A stretch of 64,000 nt of DNA from Diphasiastrum complanatum (GCA_029204225.1 CM055093.1:46990854-47054853); one strand, 5' to 3'; positions 49,801 to 60,943 are shown, numbered from the stretch's first letter. The notes: generated by a model not told the origin, from the letters alone. A program made the numbers and translations.

Positions 49801-52156
49801 ACACAGAGCTTCCGATTGTGTTTCAGGCTTGAATACCTGTTTTTTATAATTAAAAAAAGAAAAACCGTTCCGATCAAGGGTCGAAATGGGTTCTAAGATT
49901 TAGACTGACATCAATAGAATTCAATGGATACCCATTTGTCTGCATTTGACATTGCAAATGGATGTTGTTCCCTTTTCAAATTTAGTGAACAGCTGAAGTC
50001 TTGTCGGCATGTATGAACCGCTCTGCATGCAGTCTTCTGCAGTGTGGCTGAAGGAGAAAAGTTTCTATCAAAATGTAACAAGAGATTGCCAAGTCATAGC
50101 CTTCTTTCTGTTTGACCATCTTCAAAGAGCTTGTTTGGTGGTTACAATACAGGGACGAATGCTGGTACTTTGCTGTTCCAATGGAAACTAACTCTCTCAG
50201 GAATTACTATCACCATCCCCAATTCCATGAAGTGTGCTTGATTCAATCCAAATCCTAAGGATCATAAGACTTAAAGTGCCAAAATTTGGATCTTCTAAGC
50301 ACTGCAAAGGTTTAGCATAGGGAAGTTTCAGGTGGAAAAGAAAAAAATTTCTAGCTTTTATTGTACTTCATAACTAGGCTAGGCACACAGGAAACTTCTA
50401 CCAAATTTAGTTCTATGAATTTCTACCAGGTTCAATAATGACTGCTTGAACTATAGGCTGAGATCTTACATCACAAGTTACTCAAGTGATGCCAATGGCT
50501 TGTAGCTTGAGATACAAACTTACACTAAAAAATAAATATACAAAACTATTAGTTAGCCTCAATGACATGAGAAGTAGGCCACATTTTAAGGCATCAGACA
50601 CAACAAAAATTGGCTGTAGTGTGCTTGCTATATGAGCTTTGATTCTGAATTCGATTCTGAATTTGATAGTATTCATCCATTAACACAGCAGGGCATTCTT
50701 GCGTTGAACAAAATAGGAAAATTGTTAAACTAAATTTTGTATTTTGTCTTTGCCTCGGTAACTTGTCTACATGTTACGGTCCTTGATTTTTTATTTATTT
50801 TTATTTTATTTTAAATTTCATTTTATTTGAATTATTATATTTTCTTTCTTCTTATTGATTGTCTTTTGCTTACTCAGCACTGGTTCTACCCAAGAGAATC
50901 CGGATTCTTTTGAAACCCAGTTAGCAACTTACGCTTGGGTACTGATGAGACCTAAGCAATGCTGTTTGGCTAAGATTTTTGGTTTATTGAAATTTTATAT
51001 TATTGTTTTGACTTAGATCCTTTGACTTTTTGAGTTGCTCGTATATTTTTTCTAAGATTTACCTTATAGGTCACTGACTTCTCTATATAAAATTGTGAAA
51101 TTGGATATATTCTAATATCACAAATAGATATATATAAATATCCAATTATTGTTTTGCTTGTGGATGTCTTGTAATGTCTGTGACAAAAGAAATGCAAGAT
51201 ATTCTTTATAGAAAATTAATGCATGACCTGCCTTCAATATATCTGCAATCCTTCATAAGGTATCAACATTTTCCTGTGATGCTATCCATGTGCTTTGCAA
51301 GGAGCAAACAGCTGCTCAAAATTGGTTATTGAATTGTTTTTGGCAGCATCTTGATGATTAACTTGGCATGTCAAATGACGTCCACCTGTTCCAGGCAGGG
51401 AAAGTGTACTATAAATTGAATGATCACCAAAAAAGTATGGGGTCCATAAAACTAGAAATGTGGCATGCTTCGCTAAAGGGTTACAAGCTTGTCCAGCGAG
51501 TATGCCTTCTTGTAGAGTACTTAAGTCCCACTTTAGTTGTCTATGTTTGGAACACTTACCTAATTTACATTGTGGTATTCCAATTTGCGTTTGGGTTCAT
51601 GACAAAATATATCTTGTTTTCACGGGTATAGATCACTAAGTAATAGACCATTTGCTTGTTCTTATGAAGGAATTAGAATATTGAGTGTGCCGTTTGGAAT
51701 GAATTCAATTTTACAGCTGACCTAGTTTAATTGGACTCGATTGAATATGTTATGTAGAATCCTGGGAGGCCTTAAATGTGAACAGCTTTCGTTGCTTTTT
51801 GTAGAATAAGCAGACAATTGGTCAATCACTAATGTGAAAGATTTTGAGGCATTGAAGTACTTCGTCTTTTGTGATCTAAAACTTCTGGCAAATCCCACGT
51901 AGCTGTGCCTGCTGCCTCATATTTCATTCTTCTATGGCAAGTTTATCATGGAGTGCTGGCAGACTGTTAGCGTATAGTTAGTAATGCAGAAAAAGTTGTG
52001 TATTGTATGGTTGGAGGAATGCTGTATGCTTTTCTTCTGACATGTATTATAAGCATGGACTAAGTCTTTGGGATTTGTGTGGTTTTAGGTGATGAACATT
52101 TAGCAGCATTTCGCTTGTCAAAATTGGAGGAGGCTGATACAGCAGGAGCTGCTTAA
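46894..52156 (+). CDS. FHA-domain protein, probable plastid-targeted
   Basis: Five exons: 46894-47158, 47281-47345, 47436-47496, 47703-47849 and 52089-52156. All introns are GT-AG and the phases match, giving 201 residues. Residues 1 to about 75 are Ser/Arg/Leu-rich with few acidic residues, like a plastid transit peptide. The FHA domain (about 85-180), a phosphothreonine-binding fold, carries all family landmarks: 'VGRLPSKSDIVIP' (GR), 'SGLHARLEKREG' (S-x-x-H) and 'DLDSTNGTFIDN' (NG loop). The C-terminus 'DEHLAAFRLSKLEEADT' is the last exon. Length and exon order match a short plant protein (Arabidopsis At2g21530 type, from memory); its partner is not known to me. The ATG at 46894 is chosen because it opens the transit-like region. 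Intron 4 is 4,239 bp and repeat-filled, the other introns are 90-206 bp. No break is visible. A CT microsatellite lies about 160 bp after the stop. Confidence 0.92.
48577..48715. repeat. Tandem duplication, 75-bp offset, in FHA intron 4
   Basis: 'gattttcatatacatgtg.aaaa.ctg.tgtggac.tatatttatgca' occurs at 48577 and again at 48652. Only a few substitutions separate the copies. Confidence 0.88.
48735..49170. repeat. Degenerate ~170-205-bp repeat, about three copies, in FHA intron 4
   Basis: The phrase 'gata/tggagtt.atgg/at.t.a.ttttgtg' occurs at about 48738, 48943 and 49113. 'gatgttcagtta..', '..aacatgct/aacctgct' and 'ttgggcattga.aaagtga' occur in the same order in copies 1 and 2 (48889 and 49073 for the last). 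It is a decayed tandem array lengthening the intron. Confidence 0.7.
49250..49296. repeat. Cluster of TTCnnGAA dyads
   Basis: Within 47 bp there are three TTCnnGAA units (gTTCCGGAAc, gTTCTGGAAc twice) plus further GAAC/GTTC half sites. TTCnnGAA is the core dyad of heat-shock elements. The dense G-T-T-C-C repetition is also seen at the ends of some plant DNA transposons. It lies in FHA intron 4. Confidence 0.75.
50880..51140 (+). repeat. Dispersed repeat, copy 1 (in FHA intron 4)
   Basis: About 260 bp, collinear with 54025-54290: 'cccaagagaat.c.gattctttt/c.aaac.cagttagcaa', 'tgcttgggta', 'gagac', 'agcaatgct', 'ggctaagat', 'tttattgaa', 'gactttttga', 'ggatatattctaa'. Same orientation, diverged. 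No coding sequence is seen, so the class is unknown. Confidence 0.85.
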
Positions 52157-52309
52157 CTAAAGTTTTTTGGTCACCATTTCTCTATCAATGCTGTTATAGG
52201 ATTGTGTGCATAGTGAGCAATCTCGGCTGCTTCCAGTTTGTTCCAGAGTTACAGAGTGGCTTAAAGAGCTATTTTTGACCTTTCTGTACTTTTGCACTTG
52301 TGTTAGCAG

Positions 52310-52313
<4 letters not shown>

Positions 52314-52375
<62 letters not shown>
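52314..52375. repeat. (CT)n microsatellite near the FHA gene 3' end
   Basis: About 30 CT units beginning 158 bp downstream of the FHA stop codon, so probably in its 3' untranslated region or just beyond. Confidence 0.97.
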
Positions 52376-52379
<4 letters not shown>

Positions 52380-52399
52380 AAAATTATCAAGAATCCATG

Positions 52400-54020
52400 G
52401 ACTCAGTTGCATTTGTACATATCAATATCCATGCATCAAGTTGAAAAACCTCTCCAATATGGTTTCTTTGAAAGCTAGTAACAATCATATGTCAAACCTT
52501 CTTCAAAGGTTGTTTCATATGTTTGCAAAAGGTCAAGCAAAAAAGTTCGGTGGTACATATCATCAATGTTTATGATCTCTAACATGTATATAGCGCAAAT
52601 TGAGACAATGCTGTGTTATCCACCAAAATCGTCGTCAAAAGGATAAAGTGAAAAAAGATAACAGTGAAAACAAAACTCTCTAGGATATCCATCCTTGCTG
52701 TGACTAGTGTTGTCAAGGACTTGTGTACGGAAGAAAGTGCATGCTAACTTGGTTCCGGATCTGGCTGCTGCTGTTGACCGCATACGAGTTGTGAGGTATA
52801 GCCATTGAATCAGACATTAGAAATGGAAGAACACCTCTTTTCTTGTAAGCTTACACTTGAACTTTTGCAAGGCATGCAGAATGTCTAGGATAATTTGTTT
52901 ATGCATGAAGCTGGAACTACCAACTGCTGGTTTCATTTGGTGTTCTGAAGAAATCCACACAGGAAGGCAGGTTTTTTTCTGATTTGAACATCAGTTTTTA
53001 ACTTGGTTTTGATAGAATTTTCTATGCAATGCACAACTATTGCAAAACTTAGGCCTTCAATTACAAGTGATAATGGTACTGGTACGATTGCAGCATTGGC
53101 CATCCTTCTGAAATGAGCTCAAAATTTGTTACTAACGTAGTATGGCATGAAGACTGTGTTATGATCAGTGTCTGCAGTCGTTTGAAATAAATAGTTTTTC
53201 AACTTGGTTGTCCACATGCATCATTTGCAATAGAAAGTTGGCAGACAAGACCTTGTCATATATAATTGATAAGTGTGTATATGCTCAAACTACTTCATGA
53301 TGTTACTTCGGCCTTCTATTTATATTATGATCTCTTGAGTCTTCTCTGATGCATATATCTTGGAAAAGCTTTTTGTTGAAGTGCTTACCGTTTGATCATG
53401 TAACTAACTCTTGATCTAAAGCTAAGAAAAGGCTTACGAAGAAGGAATCTGATCGCAAAAGCAAGAAACATTTAAAGAAAAACTCAAAATAAATGTTCCC
53501 AACTCCTTTCTCATCCTAATACACCAACTAATGCTGGCTAAGAGAAATAGATACAATTAAATCCAAATAGAAACTACAGTTAATGATTTGCTCTCTTGGA
53601 GTCTATGCTTGGTACACAAAACAATAAAGTGGATGTGCTAAAGGCTATGAAAGCTTTGATTGCATGTGAATTGGAGGGAGGTCAAACATGTATTCAACAC
53701 CAGTAATGAAAAACCACATATGATGGCATCCTCTACAACCACTCTATCTACGCTTTGAGACTTTACATAGGAATACATTCTTGAATTCAGTAGTAGCATA
53801 TTTCATGCCTTCAAATTGGGGTTTCTTTTTACAATTTGGTGTGTTTTGTTTATATATTCACCCATAGCCCTAATTCATCACATGTTAAACTTATGTCCCA
53901 AATCTAGATCACTTAGGTGTTATGTAATTCACTAGCTAAATTTCATCATAGCTTGGTGTAAAAATACTACGTATACTCTAGTATTTTGTATTTTGTTTGT
54001 CTTATTAAATCTTGTCTACA
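52400..54020. other. No gene recognised
   Basis: AT-rich sequence downstream of the FHA gene. No domain-bearing ORF and no RNA gene that I can support. Confidence 0.4.
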
Positions 54021-54024
54021 TCCA

Positions 54025-54290
54025 TATTGGGTCTACACCCAAGAGAATTCAGATTCTTTCAAAACTCAGTTAGCAATTTATGCTTGGGTATTAATGAGAC
54101 ATAAAAGCAATGCTAGTTGGCTAAGATGTTTTGTTTATTGAATCATATATTATCATTTAGATATAGATCTTTCGACTTTTTGATTGCATGTCTATTTTGT
54201 CTAAGCCTTGCCTTTTGAAATTACTGACTTATCAACTTAAATTTGTGAATTTGGATATATTCTAAATTCACATATACATATTTTTTGTCT
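54025..54290 (+). repeat. Dispersed repeat, copy 2
   Basis: Partner of 50880-51140, about 3.15 kb away in the same orientation. See that entry for the shared phrases. Copy 1 is preceded by an AT-rich insertion absent here. Confidence 0.85.
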
Positions 54291-54669
54291 CATTAGCGGA
54301 GATGCCAATTCTTAATGAATTTTCGTCTAAGTGGTGGCCAGCTATATCTTATTATTGGCATATATTGAGAGGGTGCCCATGCCTATATAGCTAATTTGAT
54401 ATTTTACTAATCAAAACTAACATATCTAATAGTTAACATATGTGGATTTGTTTTTACACTCGATGGCTCAAATTTTATTTCTATCACTCGAGATAACTTG
54501 AACTTAATTCCAATGCGTGAGAAAGTACAATGTTTGGTCTCACGTACAATGTTTGGTCCTCATCACTCAACATGGCTCATCTAGTGATCAAATCAAACCA
54601 ATATTGAGTTTAGTGCATTCAAATTTCTTGATTTTCATCCCTTATTATTTGAACCAACCGCTATTGGTT

Positions 54670-55160
54670 TCTAACACTCTCCCTCACTAATAAAATTACA
54701 TTTTTCTATTCCTAATAAAGTATGAAACTTTTCAAATTTACATCTACCTAATGACTTAGTAAAAATATTTGCCACTTGATTTTCAGATCTACAAAAAACA
54801 AGATCAATGGCTCCTTCAAAAATTTTCTCTCGAACAAAATGATAACATATTTCTAGATGTGTTTGGTTCGAGCATGTAGAACTGGATTTTTGGCAAGGTG
54901 AGTGTAGCTTTGGTTGTCGCAAGAGATAGTAGTCACATCCACCTGTGGTTGACCTAAATCAACAAGCAATCTTCGTAACTATATCGCTTTCTATGTAGCA
55001 TTGTTGAGTGCACGATATTCAGCTTCCGTCGAAGATAAGGCTATTGTAGATTGTTTTTTGCTGCTCCATGAAACTGCAACTGTACCATAATTGAATGTAT
55101 GGCCACTAGTAGATCTTTTGTCGTCAATATAACTGATCCCAGTCAGTTGACAATGGTTTC
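54670..55160 (-). pseudogene. Ty1/copia RNase H region, minus strand
   Basis: On the minus strand: 'SYIDDKRSTSGHTFN' and 'GTVAVSWSSKKQSTIALSST', then 'EAEYRALNNAT' (about 55135-54990), then 'QVDVTTISCDNQSYTHLAKNPV' and, in the open segment 54922-54671, 'NQTHLEICYHFVREKIFEGAIDL' and 'NQVANIFTKSLGR'. These are the standard consecutive landmarks of copia RNase H ('SKKQ..VALSSTEAEY', 'H.RTKHIDI..HF.RE', 'DIFTK.L'). There is at least one frame change and a stop. Reverse transcriptase, integrase and gag are absent between here and the LTR at 55.4 kb. Confidence 0.93.
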
Positions 55161-55376
55161 CCCACTCTATTTGCCTCTTTGTCCTCTGAATAAACTCTTC
55201 AAAGAGTGTTCAAGCACTTCCTACCATGCTTCAATGCCTGCAATCTACTAAAGAGACTGTTTTCATCAACACTGTAAGTTCTCTTGCTTTCCCCTCCTGT
55301 GAAAGACTATCTCACCTCAGTACGGAGCCAGTGACGAGCCGAACCCAGTAGTTAGGCAATCAGGAGCTCTGATATT

Positions 55377-55601
55377 ATGTCAATAATCTGATAAGCACTA
55401 TCAATCATTCACCATAAGCAATCACCATCAGAAGGAGGAAGAACACACACAATCACACTATTACACTAACTGAAAGAGAGTACAATGAACCCTGAATATT
55501 GAGAGAGAAAACTAGTAGTTGACTATAGACTAGCCTACAGCTGGTAACAACTGTCAATAGTAAATCGTAAATAGTAACAAGTTTATTATTGGTTTCTAAC
55601 A
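55377..55601 (-). mobile_element. Copia 5' LTR with primer-binding site, minus strand
   Basis: On the minus strand the block begins TGTTAGAAACCAATA at 55601 and ends near 55377, where 'AATATCAGAGC', a primer-binding-site-like string, follows. About 225 bp. The same TGTTAGAAACCAATA string recurs at 54676, directly after the purine-rich 'gtgagggagag', the position expected for the 3' LTR start. The two define an element of about 0.9 kb. The 3' LTR diverges after about 15 bp, so it is truncated or replaced. Confidence 0.75.
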
Positions 55602-55928
55602 ACACATTCAAACAACTGTTCAATCCATTTTTTTATAGAACTCACCCCTATTGAATTTCATGTCTATCGTTTGAGATATATCATGTCACCTCTTCTCACT
55701 TGAGATTGTTCATTGAGCGTTTAGATTAGAGGAATCTTGAATCTAGGATTTTCAAATAGCTCAAATTTGATTTCTATTGTCCGAGATAGCTCAAGTGTGA
55801 TTTTTGACATGCAATTTTGGTCCTTGCAATGTGGCTCATTAAGTGATCAAAATTAATCAATACTATGTATGGTACATTTAAATTGCTTGAGTTCGACTCC
55901 TTATCAATGGAATTGACATTAAGGGAGT

Positions 55929-55990
55929 TGGCTCAATTGGTTAGCTTGACATCCAAAGTTTCTTTGGTCTCAAGTTCGAGCCTTCCCTTG
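55929..55990 (+). repeat. tRNA-derived SINE-like head (box A and box B)
   Basis: TGGCTCAATTGG (55929-55940) fits the pol III box A (TRGYNNARNNGG). AGTTCGAGCC (about 55973-55982) fits box B (GGTTCGANNCC) at the usual spacing of just over 30 nt. Together they look like a tRNA-derived SINE 5' region. A tail and target duplication were not identified. Confidence 0.5.
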
Positions 55991-56442
55991 GAAACCAAGA
56001 AGCATTATCACAAGACATAGGTCAAAGTTTAGACGGTTCATTCAAGATAGTTCAAATTTTAGATGGTTCAATCAAGATAGCTCAATTTTCATCCCTTACT
56101 ATTGGAACCAACCCCTATCAAACAAGATAGCTTAAATTTGATGTTTGTTAACTGAGATGGCTCAAATATGGCCCTTATTGCCCTAACACATGAGATAGGT
56201 CAAATTTAATGTCTATAACTTCAAATATCTTAATTTTGGCTCTTATCACTTGAGGTTGTCGATTGAGTGATCAAATCAAAGGAATATTTACTTTAGCACA
56301 TTCCATTTTTTATGGAACTCACCCCAAACGAATTTGACGTCTATCGTTTGATGTAAATCATTGTGACAATTAAATAAATGGTTATTTCTAAACAAAGCCC
56401 TTATTTTGACCTCCTTTAGCCGTTTTGGCCCAAACAAAGGCT

Positions 56443-56641
56443 ACGGACTCCAAATGAAGGGCACCCGGACTGGCCGAGACAAAGGGTCGCAACCCCGCAA
56501 GGGCAAGCTAACCTCAAAAACCCGGCCTCAGTTCGGATTGCAGGCTGCAACTCGCCTACATGAAGCCGAAATCGCTAGTAACCGCCGGTCAGCCATACGG
56601 TTGTGAATCCGTCCTCGGGCCTTGTACACACCGCCCGTCAC
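56443..56641 (+). pseudogene. Plastid 16S rRNA fragment in nuclear DNA (NUPT)
   Basis: About 200 bp match the 3' part of chloroplast 16S rRNA from memory: 'gggtcgcaaccccgc', 'tcagttcggattgcaggctg', 'caactcgcc', 'atcgctagtaaccgccggtc', then 'ggccttgtacacaccgcccg' and 'tcacac'. The match stops right after 'cgtcacac'; the helix 44 region, anti-Shine-Dalgarno tail and trnI are absent. Several differences are C-to-T or G-to-A changes (for example 'ggttgtg' where plastids have 'ggcggtg', and 'cctacatg' for 'cctgcatg'), as expected for methylated, non-functional nuclear DNA. The 66-codon ORF over it is a by-product. Confidence 0.88.
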
Positions 56642-57170
56642 ACTTGTCTAGAGAAGTACTTTACGCCTGCTGGAAAGAAGGCTTTGGAACTGGAAGTTGG
56701 CACTACTAAGTAACAAGCTAAGTAGATTTTGTATCTTTTATCGGATGCAATAGAAGATTCCAAAGATTGTTCTCGAACTCCATCCTCGATAGGCAAAAAA
56801 GGAAAATTCGGTTTCAATCGAAAAACTCAAAAAACAAGGTTGATTGATGATTTGCAACAATTCATCATTCACAATAATGAAGGAAATGGAAGTGTCCGTG
56901 TGAAGCAATGTGAAAAAATTTCAGTTCAACGACACGACTTGATTATTGGCTTTTCTCGTGCAGAAACATCGTCTATGGCCAAGGCCGGCGTCTCCTATTG
57001 CCCAATGCCAAATGGGGGTTACTTGCTAAGAGCCTAGGGCCAAATGGGGGGCAAGTGCCATGGATAGGGCCAGCGAGCCAGCCATTAAGGAGTAATTTGG
57101 CATTTGGCATTTAGCGAAAATAGATTCTTGTATGATGTTAGGCCACACTATGAATTTTTAGCTCTATCAT
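56642..57170. other. Unidentified sequence after the plastid rRNA fragment
   Basis: A 102-codon ORF (56729-57037) with a basic, Gln/Asn-rich composition ('GKKGKFGFNRKTQKTRLIDDL') and no recognised domain. It could be further organelle DNA or retroelement gag, but I cannot tell. The stretch near 56990-57060 repeats 'ccaaatgggggt/gc' phrases. Confidence 0.35.
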
Positions 57171-57171
57171 T

Positions 57172-57780
57172 TTGACTGACAAATGTGCCAAGAAGATGAA
57201 CAATATTCTACATCAACTTCTAGAAAAGGTCGCGGTGGTTTTCTTGAATGACATACTAGTGGTGTGCATCTTCATACTATCTTTAGTATATCAAGGGATG
57301 AATTTTTTTTTCCCCAAGGAGTTAAAATGTGAGTTTTTCAATACTAGGATTGAGTTTCTAAGACCTATCATTGGGATTGATTGTGGTAAGAATTGTAAGG
57401 TATGAGAGTACTTGATCTTGAAAACTACTTGTAAATTGAAATCTTATTTAAGCTTCAAAATGTTGTCTTTAGTCATGGAGATCTATGCCAAGCTTGCATT
57501 ACCCTTAACAAATTATTTTAAGGGAGTGAATAGTTTTAACTAAGGTCGAGCACCTATAAAATTTGAGATCAAAGATTGGGGGTGCCATAAGATTTTACAA
57601 AAAGCTATGGGACTTCAAACTAGTAAATGCTCTTAGTTATCTCCTAGATATATCAATCCATGTAAGGATTGTAAAGAGAATCAATTGGCCTATTTATCAA
57701 CTAGATTTTTCCTACAAGACAAGGATCCATCATGTATTCCATGTTAGTCATTTAGAGGAATGATTGGGTGAAAAGGATAA
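57172..57780 (+). pseudogene. Ty3/gypsy fragments: RT palm and integrase C-terminus
   Basis: The 57172-57405 segment reads 'HQLLEKVAVVFLNDILV' then 'KELKCEFFNTRIEFLRPIIGID', the palm and thumb of a gypsy RT. The catalytic motif is F-L-N-D where the family has F-L-D-D, so the first Asp is lost. At about 57700-57765 'TRIHHVFHVSHLEE' is the C-terminal integrase motif ('RIHPVFHVSLLK'). RNase H and the integrase core between them are deleted within about 300 bp. A dead, internally deleted relic. Confidence 0.8.
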
Positions 57781-57789
57781 CCTTATCCC

Positions 57790-60080
57790 AGAGATGAACT
57801 AGTTCTGTTGGAGGATGCCTCAAAAATAGTCTTAGATGAACGATGTCATCAACTAAGATAACATAACCAAATTTTCATGTTTAGTTGCTTGAGAGGGTAT
57901 ATTAAGGAATTGAGAAGTATCTAATTGTGCAACTATAGATTTAAAAAAATCACTATATAAAAGTACTTGGTTGATTTCTAAAAAACCTTGTTCAATATTG
58001 TTTCACAAGAAACCAATTTGCACATACTGAAAAAATGATGTTTACCAAAATCAATAAGCTCCCATCAATACTAGAAATTGCATCATAGTGTGGACATTGA
58101 GCATTTGGTGTCATCTAGGATATAAAAAATCAGCTAGACCTATCATATGTATGTGCCATTTTTTTGGGTTAAAGGACAATTGATTGACATGGAAATGCAT
58201 ACACAAAATCCAAAACAAGGCGAGACCAGTGACTTGCTTTGAAAAAACAGCAATTGTAACATTAACAAGAACTTCAAATTTCTTTGCTTTTCAAAAAGAA
58301 CAAGTTGGCCAAAGTATATGGAGATATAACCTAACGACTTCAAGCTACCAATAAGGCATGCTACATTTGTGAAAGACATGAATCATTGTCAAGGTATCTA
58401 TGTTATACCACATCATCAAGTATATTTTATTTTTGCCTTGGTCACCCTGTTTATATGAGTTTGTGTTGTTGGTAAAATGGCTCTGAAGTAGTCCAAAAGC
58501 TACTTTGACTCCTTTAGCTTGTTGGCACTTGCTCACACTCCAGAGACCTCAAGCATAGAATATAGTTTGAAGTCAAGTCATATACTTGATCCACAAAAAC
58601 CTGTTTATGATGAAAAAAACAATATTAGGCAACACCTTTTGTTTACATCTGATCCATTATGTTGGTTAAGTGAGCAATGACAAATTTTCACATACGGGTT
58701 TTTGGGAAATGAACTACATTAAAAACAAGTACACATAATGTGTAGACAATTGAATCGTTGACATGCCAAAAGCTGCCATGAATAGTTAATAAGAGGCGAG
58801 AAAACACGTCATAAGAGCTTAGAATATGTTTGAACAGCTATGTGACAAAATGCTGCGGTAAAGAGTATAATCAAAATCACCATTGAGATCTAGAACTGCA
58901 GACCTCCACTATAATCTTGATTCTAGAGAGAATATGGCTTTGATGTAATAAAAAAGCAAAGAGGTTCTTCACAGCAAATCTATCTAATAGCAATTCTAGG
59001 CTTGCGAAGGCAAAAAGCCAAAGAAACTTCTTACAATGTTTTACAACCTTAAGGCCCAAATAATTAAGAGAAATTGTCAGCCCATGTAGATAGTTTTTAC
59101 TAAATGAGTTGACATGGCTGAACCTACAACAACGATGTCCTTAGCTCATTTATATAGCTTTTACTAAATGAGTTGACAGGCCTGAACCTACAACAACGAT
59201 GTCCCAAGATAAACAAGAGCATCATTTTCAAATGATAAAAACTGCTTGTTCTAGAAGAGGGACACTTCTAGAAGAGAGATTGAAAAACTTTTTACAGTCC
59301 CCACTCAAAATGGCTTAACAAAAAATTTAGTCTTCACAATAATGCCTCACAAACCTGCTATGCGCTTCATCTTGACGTTGCCAGCAAACGTTTGCAACCT
59401 TCAAGCATTTGCTTGCAGAGCTCTTCATGAAAAAATATATGTTGATTTTACCCTAAGTTAGGATGCAAGATTCTAGGGTCGTTATAGGACCAAAATAATT
59501 TCAAAATATGCATTAAAATTCAAAAGGTTTGAAAGATCACATTGCACAGTCAAAAGCAGAGGTCGTCACAGCGTATATGATGATATACAAGATTCAAGCG
59601 AATATTCAAAATCCCCTCAATAATCATTAGTCAAAAATGTGATTGGTCAAATTTTAAGTATTCTACTAGGTACAAAGGTCCGAAGTGCTTTCTATTTACA
59701 TGCAGGGGTTCATAATACAAAGTTGACAAAAAATGAAGAATTTTGCATATACCAAGTAACTTTGATAATAAAAAACCACGTGGGTTTCTTGAAAGGCTAG
59801 AATTAGAATGTAAAAAGCAGTATCCTTTGTAAAGGCCATTGTCTGCATACATCAAAGCAAACACCATCCAACAACAGAATTTATGAAATAGGCACTGCTG
59901 GAAGCTAAAGAAACCCAGATTGAGCTTTTTGTGCAAAACACTTTTAGAAGCAATGCTTGAAACACATGAATACAATTAGTAAATATCATAATGAAAGTTG
60001 CTTTCGAACATGAAAGTTCCAAATAATCCACAAAACTATCTCTGTGGCACCTGGCCATAGGCATTATATAAAAAGCAGTC
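57790..60080. other. No gene recognised
   Basis: AT-rich sequence with ORFs of up to 114 codons that show no domain. Includes the 64-bp duplication at 59091. The part adjacent to 60088 would hold the 3' untranslated region of the pseudouridine synthase gene. Confidence 0.4.
59091..59205. repeat. Tandem duplication, 64-bp unit
   Basis: 'tag.ttttactaaatgagttgaca' and then 'ctgaacctacaacaacgatgtcc' occur at 59091 and 59155. The match is nearly perfect, which suggests a recent duplication. Confidence 0.92.
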
Positions 60081-60087
60081 ATTTGGT

Positions 60088-60943
60088 CTACACAACAATC
60101 CCAGGAACTGGTTGAATACCCCAGCTTGTTTCCATGTGTGGCGGTAATGGGGCAACAAACTCAAGATGGGTCGATACGGCATCCTGCTTCTCCATGAATT
60201 CCACTGTCTCAAAACACTTTGGCAATGTTAACCATCTGCAATGTAGGTGCAATAAAGGTTTTCGCGATAAAATGCTTCCTTTCGCCAATTTACCCTTGCA
60301 TTGCCCTTGCAGATCTGTATCACTTAATTTGTTTTTAATTGCAGCAAGTCTGCTTGTTTTGATAGAGAGTTGTTCTGACCAGTCTCTGTTGATCTGCCAG
60401 CCATACGTTTTGTCACCAACTATTGGTGTGCCAAGAGCCTCAGCACAATGAACTCGTAGCTGCAACATCAAAGCAACGATCAGAAAACCCTTCTATGCAC
60501 ATGCACCCCCCTTGCTTTTTCAGATGTAGCAAACATCTGTGAACATTAAGTGGCATTGGGAAAGAAGCCAAGAGACATATGAAGCTCTCAAAAAAGCTCA
60601 AACAACGACTTGATTTGTTTTCAGATTTTGAGTTGGAGTAAGATGTATCAACAGAGAGCCTACCTGATGTTTTCGCCCAGTGAGAGGACGAAGTTCCAGC
60701 CACGTACAGCCTGTCATGTAATGTCTTTATGATAAGCAGACTATTGATTTGCCGGCATAAAAGCATCTCTAATTTAATAGCCAACCTCCTGTTCAATCCT
60801 GATGCCCAGAAAAAGCAGTACAATCAATTACCAAAAAGCGAAGGACCTAGAACTTGATATTCAGTTATGGCCTCCATAACATTCTCCTTAGATGCATTGT
60901 TTGCAACCCTTATTTTCTCAAACTTTCCATCTTCCAAGACCCC
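60088..60943 (-). CDS. RluA-type RNA pseudouridine synthase, 3' exons (partial)
   Basis: The enzyme class converts uridine to pseudouridine in RNA; plant members of this subgroup are predicted to act in mitochondria. Three exons on the minus strand: 60943-60832, 60710-60664 and 60459-60088. Introns of 121 and 204 bp have GT-AG ends and consistent phases. Exon 1 seen here: 'GVLEDGKFEKIRV...AITEYQVLGPSLFG'. Exon 2: '[15 protein letters not shown]'. Exon 3: '[21 protein letters not shown]', then a Lys/Ser-rich insert and 'HLHCRWLTLPKCFE' to the stop. '[25 protein letters not shown]' across exons 2 and 3 is the C-terminal RluA motif, including the substrate-contact R and the conserved HQLR. The catalytic 'HRLDR' part, with the active-site Asp, is not in this window. 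It should lie upstream (higher coordinates), beyond the LINE fragment and probably past 64000. No frame break in the visible exons. Confidence 0.9.

Noticed and set aside
60134-60451. 105-codon plus-strand ORF
   Set aside because: It is the antisense shadow of the last exon of the pseudouridine synthase gene.
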